From Lateolabrax maculatus (taxonomy: Eukaryota > Chordata > Actinopteri > Acropomatiformes > Lateolabracidae): a stretch of 64,000 nt of DNA. Both the position numbers and the translations under genes were made by a program. The notes beneath the pieces are model-generated. The model saw nothing but the letters and a program-made list of their open reading frames with translations. It was not told the origin of the DNA and made no database searches. This document shows positions 49,591 through 63,032 of this stretch, in pieces (position 1 is the first letter of the stretch; the number at the start of each line of letters is the position of its first letter). The stretch covers positions 1,922,001 to 1,986,000 of the forward strand of contig CM062198.1 in assembly GCA_031216445.1 (NCBI GenBank), read 5' to 3'.

Positions 49591-52500
49591 CTTGTTTTAA
49601 TGTGCAGTAGGGACGAGAGAGCCACACCACACAAATATGATGTTGGGGACACTCAGTATCACAGTGAATACACTATCAGACGATAATGGATATGTCTTTT
49701 CCACCAGTCTGCTAAGCCGTTGGCCAAGTAGTGTCTGATTTTAGTTTTGTTGGTAGGCTTGGATTCAACTGAGGAAGATAAAACGTATTGGGAAGATTTT
49801 TATCACCTGGTCCACAACAATAATCATGTTTGCCTCAACCAGACCAAACTATTTACATATCAGCATCAGGTAAATTAATTTCTCTTATTAAAAATCCTGT
49901 GTCCTGTGTTTTAGACATTATTTCAAATAAGTTTTTAATCAAATTATGCTTTAATCATTTATGCTGTGTCCCATTGTATGTGCTTGGATGCTGTTTTGTC
50001 TGTTTGGAACTGCAGATGAAAATTAGCCTTTATGCAAAATCTGGCACATTTACGTCACATTGATGAATAAATAAACAACGTACTAAAGTTAAGGCTGACA
50101 GCTTTCTCCAGTTAATGATGATGTTTTGACAGCTTTCTGCTTAGTCCTGTGTTGTATTGTTTGATTTCCAGTAGCGTAGGCACAACAGCTGCCACCCACC
50201 ATGGCATGCCTCAAATTCACCAGCAAAACCAGAAATATAGAATAAGTAGTGGCAGAGACAGATCAATTCATGATAATATTATAAATGCCAAAAACAAAGC
50301 TCTTTCTATCATGTAATCTTGTTATGCTCTCTTCAAATATTTGCAACACTTGTTGGTCACTCAGTCATTCACTTCTTCTTTTGCCAACTTCCTTGAAATG
50401 TACAATCCCACCAAACTGATTGGTGTATGTTGCTACATGTCAATAGTCCTCCTATGAACAAACAAACGAGTTATCATTCTTGGTTGGTTGTAACACATTT
50501 TTGCTTGTTGCTATAGTGATCCAATCAACATGTGGGCATAATGTTGTCGTGTCCCTTTTTCCTGAAGTGGGGGAGTGTTTAGAGACTGTTGACCCTTGAA
50601 TGGATTAGATTAGATTCAACTTTATTGACTCCTATGAAATCAGACAAGTCATTAACCTGTCAATTTTACCAAAATAATTGACACTGAGAATTCTACTAAA
50701 TGTTATTATCAACACTTTAGAAAACAGACTGCAAGGTTTTGTACATTTTTGGTATCAAGGAAGTACAGGAAACAAATTAGGGAACATAGCCTTTAGCGGG
50801 AGCTAAATGAGACTGTAAGTACTTTTTTTAGTTAGTCAGTATATATTGAGTAATTACAAGGTACAAACAAGGTATCAGCTGTCTCAGCAACAACAATAAT
50901 GTAAAATAAATCATTAAAAACATTAAAACTATATTAATAATAAGTACTTTTTTAAAGTCATTTTTGTAAATATATCATAATTTTTAAATAAATGATACAC
51001 AGACATAAGTGTTATCTGTTACCTGTAATCATTAAATAGATACTCAGAAATTACAGAGATACTTAGTGTCATTTATTAAGTCCCTCTTTTGTCTTCTTAC
51101 CTTGTACTTACATAATGGTTTCCAATAAGTATTTTACTGATACCCTGTATACACTAAATAATTACAGGCTTTCAGCTTATGTTTTACCATCAAGGCTGAC
51201 ACATTCACATCAAATTCTCATCATTTTCAAACAACCCTGTTATAATAAAATAATTTGAGATGCAGATAATCGATAGTACAAGGAGTGAAAGAGTTAAAGT
51301 GTGTACAACTTAACATACATTAAGTAGAAAATAAAATAAATCAGAAATTCTTATGAATCTACTGGAAATTCAGTTATTTATGCTGTGCACATTTCCAGAG
51401 CACAACAGAGATGCACATTATGCAGAAAGCAGCGAGTATGGAATCAATAGTTGGAAGTTGTGGCAGACAACTGCTGCCTGCTAAGTAGCAAACTGCTGCT
51501 CTGCACTCTGACAAAGCTTGAGACTCTATTCTGTGTTCGTCCACAGCTGATCACAGTGATTCATCCAAACTCAAATTCTCTCCTCTACTAAATTATATTA
51601 ATTGGAACCTTTAAAAGGGCACCAGCCTTGCTCTTTCTGCTTTGTCAGCAGCTGTTGGAAGCGTCTCCATTTTATGCATGGCTCAGGACACTCTTTCACA
51701 TGTGGCAGCCCATAAAGCACCTGGTATGAGGTAGTCTGGGTGGCCTCTGCAGTCCCATGGCCATCACTAACACTTTCAGTAGCAGAAAAACATATCTCTC
51801 TATACACACAGCTTCAGCAGATCTGTTTCAAATAAGAATGCAGAAAGTTTTGCAGAAAATCCTTCAGTGTAACACCTCTGCTACTAAACTTGGCTGGCTC
51901 CCAGCTGAAATGGGGCACACAGTGTTTCATTGTGAAGCAGTCCCAGTACTCAGGATGTCTGCTCTCTTCCCTCCATGGTACATCTCTGCAAGGCTGCTTA
52001 GATTTTCACTCAAACCTTACAGGCTGACCTTGAAATTGAAAACTCAAACAGCTTCTTCTTTTCCCAGCCAAGATTCCCTCTGAGTTTGGTCTGGGTCGGT
52101 GTAATTACTGTGGCTGGTAGGCGGGCAGGCAGATACAGGGTGGAGCCATTTCTTGAAACATATGTGTCTGTCCTTGTTGTTCTTTCCCCATTAGGACAAA
52201 ATGCCCTCACAAGGATGAGAGAAAAAGGACAATCCTGTAATGTGAGGACAGATAGGATGAGCATTGAGCAGGATTTTTTATTTTTAGTTTTATTTTAGAA
52301 TAAGTATAAGGTTAGGGCTGCAGTTAGTTTGTGTTGAGGCTTAAGGTTAGGCTTAGACGATAAGTATAATCATAGCTATATGATTAAAGTTGTTTTAGTG
52401 TATATATGTAGTCGGCAAATATGCATCAAAGCACTTAAATAATCAGTTAACTGTTCTCTGCAGTAACCTTTTTTCTTATGTCATGCAAACTAGAAACCCA

Positions 52501-53340
52501 GCTTCTGAAATTGGGGAAGGGAATTAGAGAGACCTAATTTCCTCAGCTATATTTCTTCATGATAAAGCTGATTTTTTGACAATGTACACACGTAACTAGC
52601 TTTATAATCAATTAATTGATTAAATCATTTACATGTGCATGCATACTGTGGCAGCAGCAAAGCAGGACGACAGTATCATCATACATAGCAATGCAGACCA
52701 TGCATGACCTGACCAGAGTTTTTATATTGTTACAAGCCAACAATTATTTGCTTTTTAGAAACCACAACCACTATCTGTCTAATCTTTATGCAAGTGTTTT
52801 AGTTTTTTTAAGCTTAACAATATCTTAACCAAAGTTTCCGTAGTTTCCGTGCACAGATATTGTAAGAAGAAACTATTATAAAAATCCATAATCAACTAAT
52901 CTTAACATTCCGTCACATCTGATGATTGGGTCAATGTGTACATGCACAGGTAGGACACTGTGTTGGGTTTGTGTTTATATTTGGCAATGTGACTTTTAAA
53001 TATGTGATGGAGCCCCAGGTCATCATCATTTCATCAGGAATTTCCCCAGGACAGACCTGCAGACAGAGACTGTTCAGAACAGTAACTATAAAAGCCTCTC
53101 CTTCTTACCAAACGATCATTTAACACTGCTCAGTGCTTGCTCCAGAAACACTGTATGTATCCTTACTAAATTATTCACAGCCACAGCGCTGGTTGTACAG
53201 CATATGGTCTGTGCAGACAATGTTTTTCCCACCATCCCCTCTGTCCTATTTTCGACATTTCTTTATGTGTTGGCCCTGAAGTATGTTGCTAATTAAAATA
53301 AATAAACCCAATTTGGAGTTGGTTGCACATTAAGAAATTG

Positions 53341-53342
<2 letters not shown>

Positions 53343-53386
<44 letters not shown>
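53343..53386. repeat. (GT)n microsatellite
   Basis: About 22 uninterrupted GT units. Confidence 0.95.
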
Positions 53387-53389
<3 letters not shown>

Positions 53390-55239
53390 GAATAAATGTA
53401 TCAGAAGGGGCCTGGACAGTTGTTAAGAGGCAAGATTGGAAATCACTCCCTCATAAATCATGCAGCTGTTTCCTTCTGGCGACAGGCACTGGACTCCTGT
53501 TGGCCCACATCACACTCTCACTCACAAACCTCAGACTTCAGCTGCTGTTACTAAACTCAGGGAGAGGTTGGAGAATAAAAGACGTTTCAAGACTATGGTT
53601 AAACCATTCAATAGAGTTTATAGCCATGACAACACAAACATGTAAGACTTTACTTTACAGGTCCCATAGTTTCCTAAAAAAAATGCCAGTATGGAACTGA
53701 TATTTAACTGTACATATGTTGAAAGGACTGTGTGACTTGATTCTAATTAGAGAAAATGAATACAGTGTTAAGCTGGTTCTCTTCTAAACAATTAATGCTA
53801 ATTAATAGCTAGTGTAAGAGAGTCTTCTGGCCAGTGCACAGCAGGCCACCTGAACATGAATAATTTAAAGTTTGTGTACAAGAAAGCAAAAATATGTTCG
53901 ACAAATTCAACATCTGTGGAGGAAAACTTGGATTTTACTTGGATTAAAATAGATCTGTCAGTTTTTCCAGTCATTAAGATTTTAGCAGTTTGTTCAAGGA
54001 TATTCTTCTGAAATTCAACAAATGCTTCTAATCTCAATACAATTAACTCAAACAACCGTTACTCTCTTTGTCTCTAATTTATAGAGGTGTGGACTTAGTC
54101 ATGAAACTGATGACTTTAGGAATTTAGGTGATACATGATCTTTAAAAAAGTATTACCATAAAATCATTTAACCAACAGGAAAAGTACGGGCTACCGAAGA
54201 CACACTTCTTCCGATTTTTACAAATTAGTGGTTTTTTGAAACTCAGTGCCCTAATATAAGGAAGGTCATGGACGAGAACAGATGGAGACACTCATCTACC
54301 AGGTCTGCCACTGAAAAGGAAAATATGAGTTGCATGTACAATAATCTGTTCTCTTTAAGTAACATAAGTATACACAGCAGCAGGCAATCATGGGAATGGG
54401 ACCTTAAAACTGCAATCACTGATCACCAATGGAAAACAATCATGTTAAATAGTAAAAGAATATGTAGCAATTACGAACCCCAGGAAACTCAGTTTAAGAA
54501 TATACACAAATTACAAACTACCCCATACAGCTCCTATATGACAACGTCTGTTCAGTGTATGTTTAAGGTGTACACAGCATGTAGGTACCTATGTGCATTT
54601 AATGCGGCTTTGTCTGGAAATTCATAATTTGGGGGCAGAAATAGGTAACCAAATATCATCCATCACACAATGTCTTATTGAGCTCAATCCTCAGCAATGT
54701 ATCCTGGGCCTAGACACTGCCTGACCTGTATTAAAGAGATATAATAGAAACCTTAATCTTTTGCAGCATGTACTGACGTGCTGCAGTAAGCATATCGTAT
54801 CATTTTCTTTTGCTAGTTAGCTACTATAGTTTTCCCTGGACCCCTGCCAAATCTGACCAGTGATGATATGTATAGCCGCATGTCGTCATTCAACCGCTGG
54901 CTGTCGAGGTGTGTCCAGCAAACGATGTTGGCCTCATAGATAATTTGACCACATTCTGGGGGAGACCTGGTCTCTCATAGCCAGAAATTTGACCAAGTTT
55001 ATTAGTGGTCCCACACAGAGATAGTCCACAGTTGAGACCAAGAGGCAGAGCTGCAGTCCTACACGCTTCTCTGCGCTTCCATTAGAGCGGTTACCCACCC
55101 AAACCCCCATAAAAAAAAACAAACATAGAGACTGTGTCTGCCCCCCGACCACTTCAATTAATTCAAACAAATTTAAACAGAAGAGGAGTTACTCATAAAA
55201 ATTAAAACTACCAGTGTAGCAGTACAACAAAATAAGAGC

Positions 55240-55817
55240 ATAAAATGTGGACCCTTAAACATTAGATCTCTGTCATCTAAAGCTGTGTTAATCAATGATT
55301 TAATATCCGACTATCATATGGATTTATTTTGTCTAACTGAAACTTGGCTGTGTCAGGAAGAATATGTTAGCCTGAATGAATCCACTCCTCCCAGTCATAT
55401 TAATACTAACATTCCTCGAGGCACTGACCAAGGAGGTGGAGTTGCAGCCATCTTCGACTCTAGCTCATTAATCAACCCTAAACCTAAACTCAGTTTTAAC
55501 TCATTCGAAAGCCTTGTTCTTAGTCTTTCACACCCAACCTGAAAAACGTTACAGCCAATTCTATTTGTCATAGTGTACTGTGCTCCCCAATTTTTAGCAG
55601 AATTCCTAGAGTTTTTAACAAGTTTAGTCCTCAAAACAGATTATTGTAGGTGATTTTAATATTCATGTGGACGTCCATAATGATAGCCTTAGTTCTGCGT
55701 TTATCTCACTATTAGATTCAATTGGCTTCTGTCAGAGTGTAAACAAACACACTTACTGTTTTAACCACACCCTCGATCTTGTTCTGTCATATGGAATCGA
55801 AATTGAACATGTGATAG
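55240..55817 (+). pseudogene. Endonuclease part of LINE copy C
   Basis: Positions 55285-55542 read LFCLTETWL, the APE-type endonuclease block with the catalytic glutamate, then GGGVAAIF. The frame breaks after 55542, but VIVYCAPQF and a D-F-N-like block can still be followed to about 55700. Confidence 0.8.
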
Positions 55818-56350
55818 TGTCATGATCTGTCTGTCACTCCTGGACTCTTGCTCTGTTCCCCTCACCTGCCATTCCCTTACCTTCCACCAGATGCCCTCTG
55901 ACTTTCCTTCCTTTCCCATCACCTGATTGCCCCACCCATCCACACACCTGTCTCCACTCTCCTCTCAGCCACTCCCTCCCCATCAGCTTCACTCCTTTCA
56001 CCTGTCTCTACTCAGCAATTAGCTGAGTATATATACTAGTTCATTTCCCTGGTCAGTTGTCAGATCCTTTTGTTTGCTTGTTCGGTGGTGTGTGTCTTGT
56101 TCCCTGGTTCTGGTTCTTGTTCCCCGGTTCTGGTTCTTGTTCCCCGTTCTTGTGTCGGTTCTAGCCACCGTGCTATGGATTATTCACCTGCCCGGTTCTT
56201 GGATTTATCTGTTTGCCTGGTTTCCCATTTTTGTTACCTGCCTGCTCTGGACTCTGCACCTAAATAAAACTCCAATCAGCATACCTGCCGGTCTCCTCTC
56301 CTCTCTGCGCTTGGGTCCTATATTTGCCAAACGGCTCCCGCGCCGTGACA
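55818..56350 (+). mobile_element. Solo LTR nested in LINE copy C
   Basis: The sequence begins TGTCATGATCTGTC and ends CGCCGTGACA. It is flanked by the direct repeat GATAG (55813-55817 and 56351-56355) and shares its ends and the CTTCCTTTCCCATCACCTGA block with the LTR at 34748-35213. LINE sequence (AGTCTTCCCACAAAAT) continues after it. Confidence 0.87.
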
Positions 56351-56623
56351 GATAGTCTTCCCACAAAATTTGGCTTTATCATTTACTACAACTTCTCCCC
56401 TTGGAAAAGCTCATACCTAAGTGACCCCCGAAGGGTTAAGTCCATAATGTTCATTAATATTTAATTGTTATGGCAGGTATAATATGGAGGATGATGTTTT
56501 GTGTTTATTTCATTTTTATTTTTTTGTCATTGTTTGGGAGTCTGATTATCTATAAAGTTAGCTGTTATGTTATTATGTTGTCAAACGTAACTGACAAACG
56601 TGATTGCTGCCTGGATGATGTTG

Positions 56624-56650
56624 TATAATAATAATAATAATAATAATAAA
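56624..56650. repeat. (TAA)n microsatellite
   Basis: About nine ATA/TAA units directly before a palindrome. Confidence 0.9.
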
Positions 56651-56656
56651 TAATTT

Positions 56657-56690
56657 AATATCAATTCTCAATATATTGAGAATTGATATT
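56657..56690. repeat. Perfect 34-base AT-rich palindrome
   Basis: The left 17 bases, AATATCAATTCTCAATA, are exactly reverse-complementary to the right 17, with no loop. Confidence 0.95.
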
Positions 56691-56816
56691 CAATTATTTT
56701 TTAAGGAAACAATGACGATGTTTGTAACTCCAGTGTGGTAGATAAATGTAGTGCTTCATTAACTACAAAGAAGTTTGCCTGTGAACATTTAACATTTAAC
56801 ATTAACGTTTAATTCA

Positions 56817-58960
56817 ATGCCATGTCTCAATATAATGGAGGACTCCTATGCTAACTTTAGTCCCTCCCAAATTGATCATCTGGTTGATAGTGCTGCAGGC
56901 TCGCTCCAAACGACTCTTGATTCTATTGCCCCTATCAAAAAGAAGATAATAAAACAAAAGAGGTTAGCTCCATGGTATAACTCCTTAACCCGCAAATTAA
57001 AAGAAACATCACAAAAATTAAAAAGGAAATGGCATTCCACCAAACTGGAGGAAACTCATTTAGTTTGGCAAGATAGTCTTAAAACATACAGGAAGGCCCT
57101 CCGTAATGCCAGAGGAGCCTATTACTCCTCACTAATAGAGGAACATAAGAACAACCCTAGGTTTCTTTTCAGCACTGTAGCCAGGCTGACACAGAGTCAG
57201 AGCTCTGTGGAGCCATGTATTCCCAGAGCTCTCAGTAGTAATAACTTTATGAGCTTCTTTGATGATAAAATTCTAACTATTAGAGAAAAAATTCATCATC
57301 TTGTGCTCTCAGCCAGTTCAGATACATCTTCGAGTACAGGAACCTCAGGAACCTCAGAAGCAGCTGTAGAACCAGATTTATATTTAGACTGTTTTTCTCC
57401 ATTTGACTTTTACCAACTAACTTCAATGATTTTTTCGTCTAAACCAACAACCTGCCTCTTGGACCCCATCCCAACTAGGCTGCTTAAAGAAGTTTAACCC
57501 TTAGTTAGCACTTCTTTACTAGACATGATCAATCCGTCTTTATTAACAGGCTATGTACCACAGTCCTTCAAAGTAGCTGTAATTAAACCTCTTCTTAAAA
57601 AGCCTTCGCTTGATCCAGGGGTTTTAGCCAATTATAGACCTATATCTAACCTTCCCTTTCTCTCCAAAATCCTTGAGAAAGCAGTTGTTAATCAGTTATG
57701 TGACTTTCTAAACAGCAATAGTTTATTTGAGGATTTTCAGTCAGGATTTAGGGAGCATTATAGCACAGAGACAGCACTGGTGAAAGTGACAAAATACCTT
57801 TTGATTGCATCAGACAAAGGATTTGTCTCTGTACGTGTTCTGTAAGATCTTAGTGCCGCTTTCAATACCATTGACCATTGTATCCTATTACAGAGACCGG
57901 AGCATTTGATTGGCGTCAAAGGACCCGCACTAAGCTGGTTTCAGTCGTATTTATCAGATAGATTTTAGTTTGTCCATGTAAATGATGAATCCTCCGTGCA
58001 CACGGAAGTTAGTCACGGAGTTCCACAAGGTTTGGTGCTTGGACCACTTTTATTCACCTTGTATATACTTCCTTTAGGCAATATTATTAGGAAACACTCC
58101 ATAAACTTTCACTGCTATGCAGATGATACTCAATTATATTTATCGATAAAGCCAGCTGAAACTGGTAAGTTAGCCAAGCTTCAGGCATGTATTAAAAACA
58201 TAAAAGACTGGATGAGCTGCAATTTTCTGCTGTTAAACTCAGACAAAACTGAAGTTATTGTTCTGGGTCCTAAACACCTGCGAGATGCACTATGTATAGA
58301 TATAGTTACTGTAGATGGCATTGCCCTGGCCTCTAGCACCGCTGTAAGGAGTCTAGGAGTAATCTTTGATCAGGACATGTCCTTTAATACCCATATAAAA
58401 CAGACTTCAAGGACTGCCTTCTTCCACTTACGTAACATTATAAAAATCAGGCATATCCTGTCTCAAAAAGATGCAAAAAAACTAGTTCATGCATTAGTTA
58501 CTTCTAGGTTGGATTATTGTAATTCCTTATTATCGGGCTGCCCCGATAAGCCTCTAAAGCCTCTCCAGCTGATCCAGAATGCGGCTGCACGTGTACTGAC
58601 AAGAACTAGCAAAAGGGAACATATTTCTCCAATATTAGCTTCTCTGCATTGGCTCCCTGTGAAATAGAATAGAATAGAATTTAAAGTCGTCCTCCTCACT
58701 TGCAAAGCTCTTATTGGTCAGGCACCATCATATCTTAAAGAGCTGATAGGACCGTATTACCCCACTAGAGCACTACACTCACATAATGCAGGGTTACTTG
58801 TGGTATCTAAAGTCTCTAAAAGTATAATGGGAGCCAGAGCCTTTAGTTATCAAGCTCCTCTTCTGTGGAATCAGCTCCCAATTTGGGTTCGGGAGGCAGA
58901 CACCCTCTCTTCGTTTAAGAGTATGCTAAAAACGTTCCTTTTTGATAAAGCTTATAGTTA
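56817..58960 (+). pseudogene. Reverse-transcriptase relic of LINE copy C
   Basis: Open stretches at 56817-57497, 57525-57845 and 57996-58667 cover fingers, palm and thumb. A small insertion near 57490 shifts frame, then TAA at 57843-57845 and TAG at 57966-57968 interrupt the palm at the same codons as in copy B. The YADD motif is intact. The C-terminal part reads on to FLFDKAYS near 58962. Confidence 0.88.
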
Positions 58961-59589
58961 GGGCTGACTCAGGTGAGTCCTGAACCATCCCTTAGTTATG
59001 CTGTTATAGGCTTAGACTGCCAGGGGATTTCCTATGACGCACTGAGCTTCTCTCTCCTCCTCTCCCTCTCTATCTGTACGCATTCCTATCCCACTAATAC
59101 ATGTTACCAACTCCACTTCTTCCTGGTAGTCTTTGTGCTTTCTGTGCTTTTTTGCCTTCTCACTTTCTGCAGGTATTTCCGCCCCTGGAGCTGTAGAGTC
59201 TGGATCTGTGATTGCCGGCCGTCTACTGCCCCCATGTTCCTGCTCCACACTCACTGCTGCAGTTGTTATTATTATTAGTCTGATTTGTTGTCTCTCCTCC
59301 TGTTCTGTCTCCCCTCTCCCCCTCTCTCCTCCCCTTTCAACCCAACTGGGTCGATGCAGATGGCCGCCCACCCAGAGCCTGGTTCTGCTTGAGGTTTCTA
59401 CCTGTTAAAAGGGTTTTAACAGGAAAGAGTTTTTCCTCGCCACTGTCGCCAAGTGCTTGCTCATGGTGGGAACTGTTGGGTCTCTGTAAATAATATTTTA
59501 AAGAGTATGGTCTAGACCTACTCTATGTGAAAGTGTCTTGAGATAACTTTTGTTATGATTTGGCGCTATGCAAATAAAATTGACTTGAC

Positions 59590-61406
59590 CATCATCCATG
59601 TTTGTCAGCACCACATAATTGAGAAGACAATTAAGTAGCACTAAAGTACGCCCCCACCAATCTGCTCTCATATTGCTCATACTGTTGTACGAGGTAACAT
59701 CTCATATCTCAAAAGGAAAGTCTTCTGCTCATTTTATTCACTGGCACACAGAGTCAGAATTTGGCACATACAGTATGTGCTCAGACCCTAATCTGTATCT
59801 GGATATTCTAAATAGTTAATGCACACACAACATATTGCGATATGGATGCAATCAGATCATAGATTCAAGTTTCATTTTATGCGTGTTCCTGCATTGTTAT
59901 GGGTCACATTTTGTTCTACATTGTGCTCTACGATGTTTTCATACTTACATCACTGTTAGATACAGTTGGATATTACTAATGAATGTGGTCAGACTACTGG
60001 TGCATGATTGATGAGGGTTCCCAGTGGATGTGCACGAGACTAATGTGATAATTATGAGCCTGCTGTAAAGATGAAACCTTACTAAAATCTCTAAAAAAGC
60101 AGCTTTAACTGCATGAACAATTTTCAACAAAGTGAGTTCTGCAGATAATCATTTATTTTAAGGCAGATGCTATTTGCACCCAGGTGCCAGTAGCCAACAA
60201 TGCTATATTTACATTGTTTATAAATTAAATACTGTATTCAACTTGGCTTACTAACATCTAACTGGCGTTAGCTAAACTAGTTTTGTTAACTTAACTAGCT
60301 AAATATTCTTGCGTAAACCTACCCAAGTAGTTGTGTTGCCTAAGCTTAACCGAACTGCGAATGAAAACTAAAAAAGAATGTCAACATTATCTTAAGCTGT
60401 GACTGGACTTAAAAACACCCAGGCCCCAGGCAAAGGTCCATCAACAGATCCATTCATTCACCAAAGCGCCTGTCCTGGTGAGGTTTTACGGTTTTAAACT
60501 ACATCACCTGCCTTCCTAAGGGGGCTGGGGTGTAAATAGCCAAATAGCTTGTACCCGGGTTCAAATAGACACTGTTCATTTAAATTTTTAGTGTTCAAGT
60601 GACAAATAAATGTCAAATTATGTGTTCTGGCTCTGTTGGTCTTTCACAGTCAGAATGTTTTAGTTGAGTTTGTCATTTTCCTCACAGATTTGGTTCGTTC
60701 TTTTTTGTTTACAAACTATTATTTTTTATTAGATTTTATTTTATTTTATTGTATATAAGTAACTCTATGATGAAAATTTTACTGTGATAATTACACCAAC
60801 AGATCATAGAGATTTTACATTATACAACAGTTAGTTCCCACCAAGTAATCTGATTGGACGAAAAGGCATTCCGTGATTGCAGTGTATAACAGGGAAAAAA
60901 GTAAGGGAAAAACTACCTATTTTAGTCTTGATCTGAAGGTTGCTACTGAGTTTTTGACTCCTGTAAATAATGATAAACTCGGGTTATCATTATTTATTTT
61001 AAATTAAATTAATTATCTGAATTAATTTAGAGAACCCAGCCAAACAATCTTTATGAATACACAAAATATCATCCCTTAGTTTAAATGTCAAAAATGGCAG
61101 TCATGTAATACAAACCCAAATCCACAAACACAAGTACATATGAATGGCTTTATGTGTTCAGAGATTACATATTAGGCACAGCAAACAGGAAAGTAAAATA
61201 CAAAATCAGTACAAGTGTCTTTGCAATCACAGCAATGTGGATTGTCTATGTTCTCCTTGAATGGTGGGGGGGTGGGGCAGAAGAATTGGTCTGGCATGCA
61301 TATAACATTTTCACACCTTATGAATAAACAGGGTATAAAAACAATCACAAATCCAATTTTAGACACAGTAAATAGAGCTATATGAAACAGAGCTGATTAT
61401 CATGAA

Positions 61407-61449
<43 letters not shown>
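59590..61449. other. AT-rich interval, nothing recognised
   Basis: Apart from an (AC)n run at 61409-61442 I see no exon, RNA gene or named repeat. Pieces near 60400-60620 look more GC-rich and could be an old repeat. Confidence 0.4.
61409..61442. repeat. (AC)n microsatellite
   Basis: About 17 AC units. Confidence 0.95.
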
Positions 61450-61450
<1 letters not shown>

Positions 61451-61733
61451 TATTATTATTTTTTTTTTCAACTTTATTTATTTTTCAGTTTCACTGAGAG
61501 AAATGCTCACATTTTCAGGAACACCTTGATCACATTCACGTATTCACACCTGGAAGCTGTCCATAACAACAACACTGAGCAGCCCCACTGGAGCACTTAG
61601 GGTTGCTCAAGGGCACCTCAGTGGTTGTAATGAGTATTATTTTCCCCACCCAGATTTATCCTACAAGTCCGGGATTTAACCGATGACCTTCGGTCACAAG
61701 CTAACTTTTCTAACCATAGGCCACCACTGCCCA
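61450..61733 (-). mobile_element. tRNA-derived SINE
   Basis: On the minus strand it starts near 61733 with GTGGTGGCCTATGGTTAGAA and a B-box-like GGTTAAATCCC, continues with GAGGTGCCCTTGAGCAACCC (shared with the SINE at 862-1178) and ends in an AAATAAATAAAGTTG A-rich tail near 61450. Confidence 0.75.
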
Positions 61734-61739
61734 GAGAGC

Positions 61740-63032
61740 TCATGAGAAAGCTCTTGTTATTGGAAAGTCTCAAATTTAGAGACTTGACAGACTTCAAACT
61801 GCACTCAGTATATAAAGAAAAATGTATAAGATGGCTTCAGATTGTATACAGAGGCTGTTTCAAGTTAGTGAGTCAGTAAACCACAAGGAATTCATATCCT
61901 TACAAAACAAAGATTAGAACAAATGGAAAACAGACAGACACGTCTGCCCTCTGAGGGCCCAGGACTGAAAAGTGGATGATAAAGGCAGATTTGACATTTA
62001 CACTAAACTTTTATTTTCATTACAAGCTATGACCAATTCATGCGTTATCTGAATGCATATCATAAAATCAGTCTGGATATGTAAGGTGCTGTTTTGAGAT
62101 GTAGTATTTTAACACAAGAATAACATTGAGAGAAGACTTGAGAGAAAATGAAAGTGCAGTATATTTTAAACTAAAAACTAAAATCAATGATCTGACAAGG
62201 AACAAAGAAAGTTGACCAGCATGTATGGTGAATAGCTGATGAGGGAATAAGCTGCAAGTGAGGAGTTGCAGTTTCCAGGTTGAATGACATGTTTCCTTAA
62301 AACAGTGTGCAATGGTGTGCAATGGGCTTTGAGGTATATTTTCTCTTGTTTGGTGGGTGTGTTAAAAGGTGTTCACCAATCAGCAGAGACGTGTATATAA
62401 TCCCCACCATATTAAAAAGGCAGTGCCCCAAATGCACAGCTGCAACACTTGCACAGCACAACAGGGTGTTTAATGCACCACCGTTTTGCTTAATTTTGTT
62501 GGGGCTTGCAAGTGCAGGGTTGATGAGAGTAGTCGGAACAGGTGTATGTGGGTGGGGCAGTCAGGTGATGGGGTCTGGAGAGTTTGGCAAAGTCTATGGT
62601 CTGGGAGAAGTGAGCAAGGGCATGAGACAGGGACAGAGAGCAATTCAGAGTGTGGGGGCTGAGAGCGTGGCCGAAGAGAGGAACTGGGGAGCAGATGGTG
62701 ACCTAATTCACATTTCAACTCTTTTGTTGTATTTTGTCCTCAGTCCACATCCTAGAATGTGGGTTCCGTGGTTATCAGTTCTATCTGTTCTGGGAAAGTA
62801 TTAAAATCCTTCGTCATAACATCATCCTTATAACACTACACATATATCATTTGGCTTTACCGGCTTTATCTAATTACATTAATGGGCCACTATTTTTCTT
62901 AGATTGTAAAAACCTTTGCATCGCAAAGATGAACATATTTCCACGAATAACATTTGAGTTAAATTATGAATGGTCGTCAAAAGAAGCTGAAGGGAAGGAA
63001 AGACTTATGGATACTTCAGTGCATACCTTCAG
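61740..63032. other. Unassigned interval left of the Crypton-like relic
   Basis: ORFs of 165 codons (62307-62804) and 103 codons (62734-63045) lie here. They lack any family motif I know and the first overlaps an antisense ORF, so I do not call them genes. Confidence 0.35.

Larger units (their letters stand above)
47481..54899. other. Gene-poor interval
   Basis: AT-rich DNA with no recognised host gene. It holds a SINE head near 49500-49590, a (TAA)n run, a short repeat end near 50603-50650, a MITE-like segment near 52140-52330 and a (GT)n run. The ORF at 53798-54055 (minus, 85 codons) and others in the interval have no family resemblance. Confidence 0.45.
54905..59589 (+). mobile_element. 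Long L2/CR1-like LINE (copy C) with nested insertion
   Basis: The copy shares its 5' region with copy B (GTCCAGCAAACGATG near 54912), keeps more of the endonuclease (about 55250-55817), is cut by a solo LTR at 55818-56350, carries unrelated AT-rich sequence at about 56380-56805, and resumes at 56811 with the reverse transcriptase. It ends in the family tail at 59589. Confidence 0.88.

Noticed and set aside
53798..54055. 85-codon minus-strand ORF with a protein-like composition
   Set aside because: No family match from memory, no flanking exons with compatible splice sites seen. Kept as unassigned.
62307..62804. 165-codon ORF on plus
   Set aside because: No domain, overlaps an antisense ORF of similar quality, glycine/valine-rich low-information middle.
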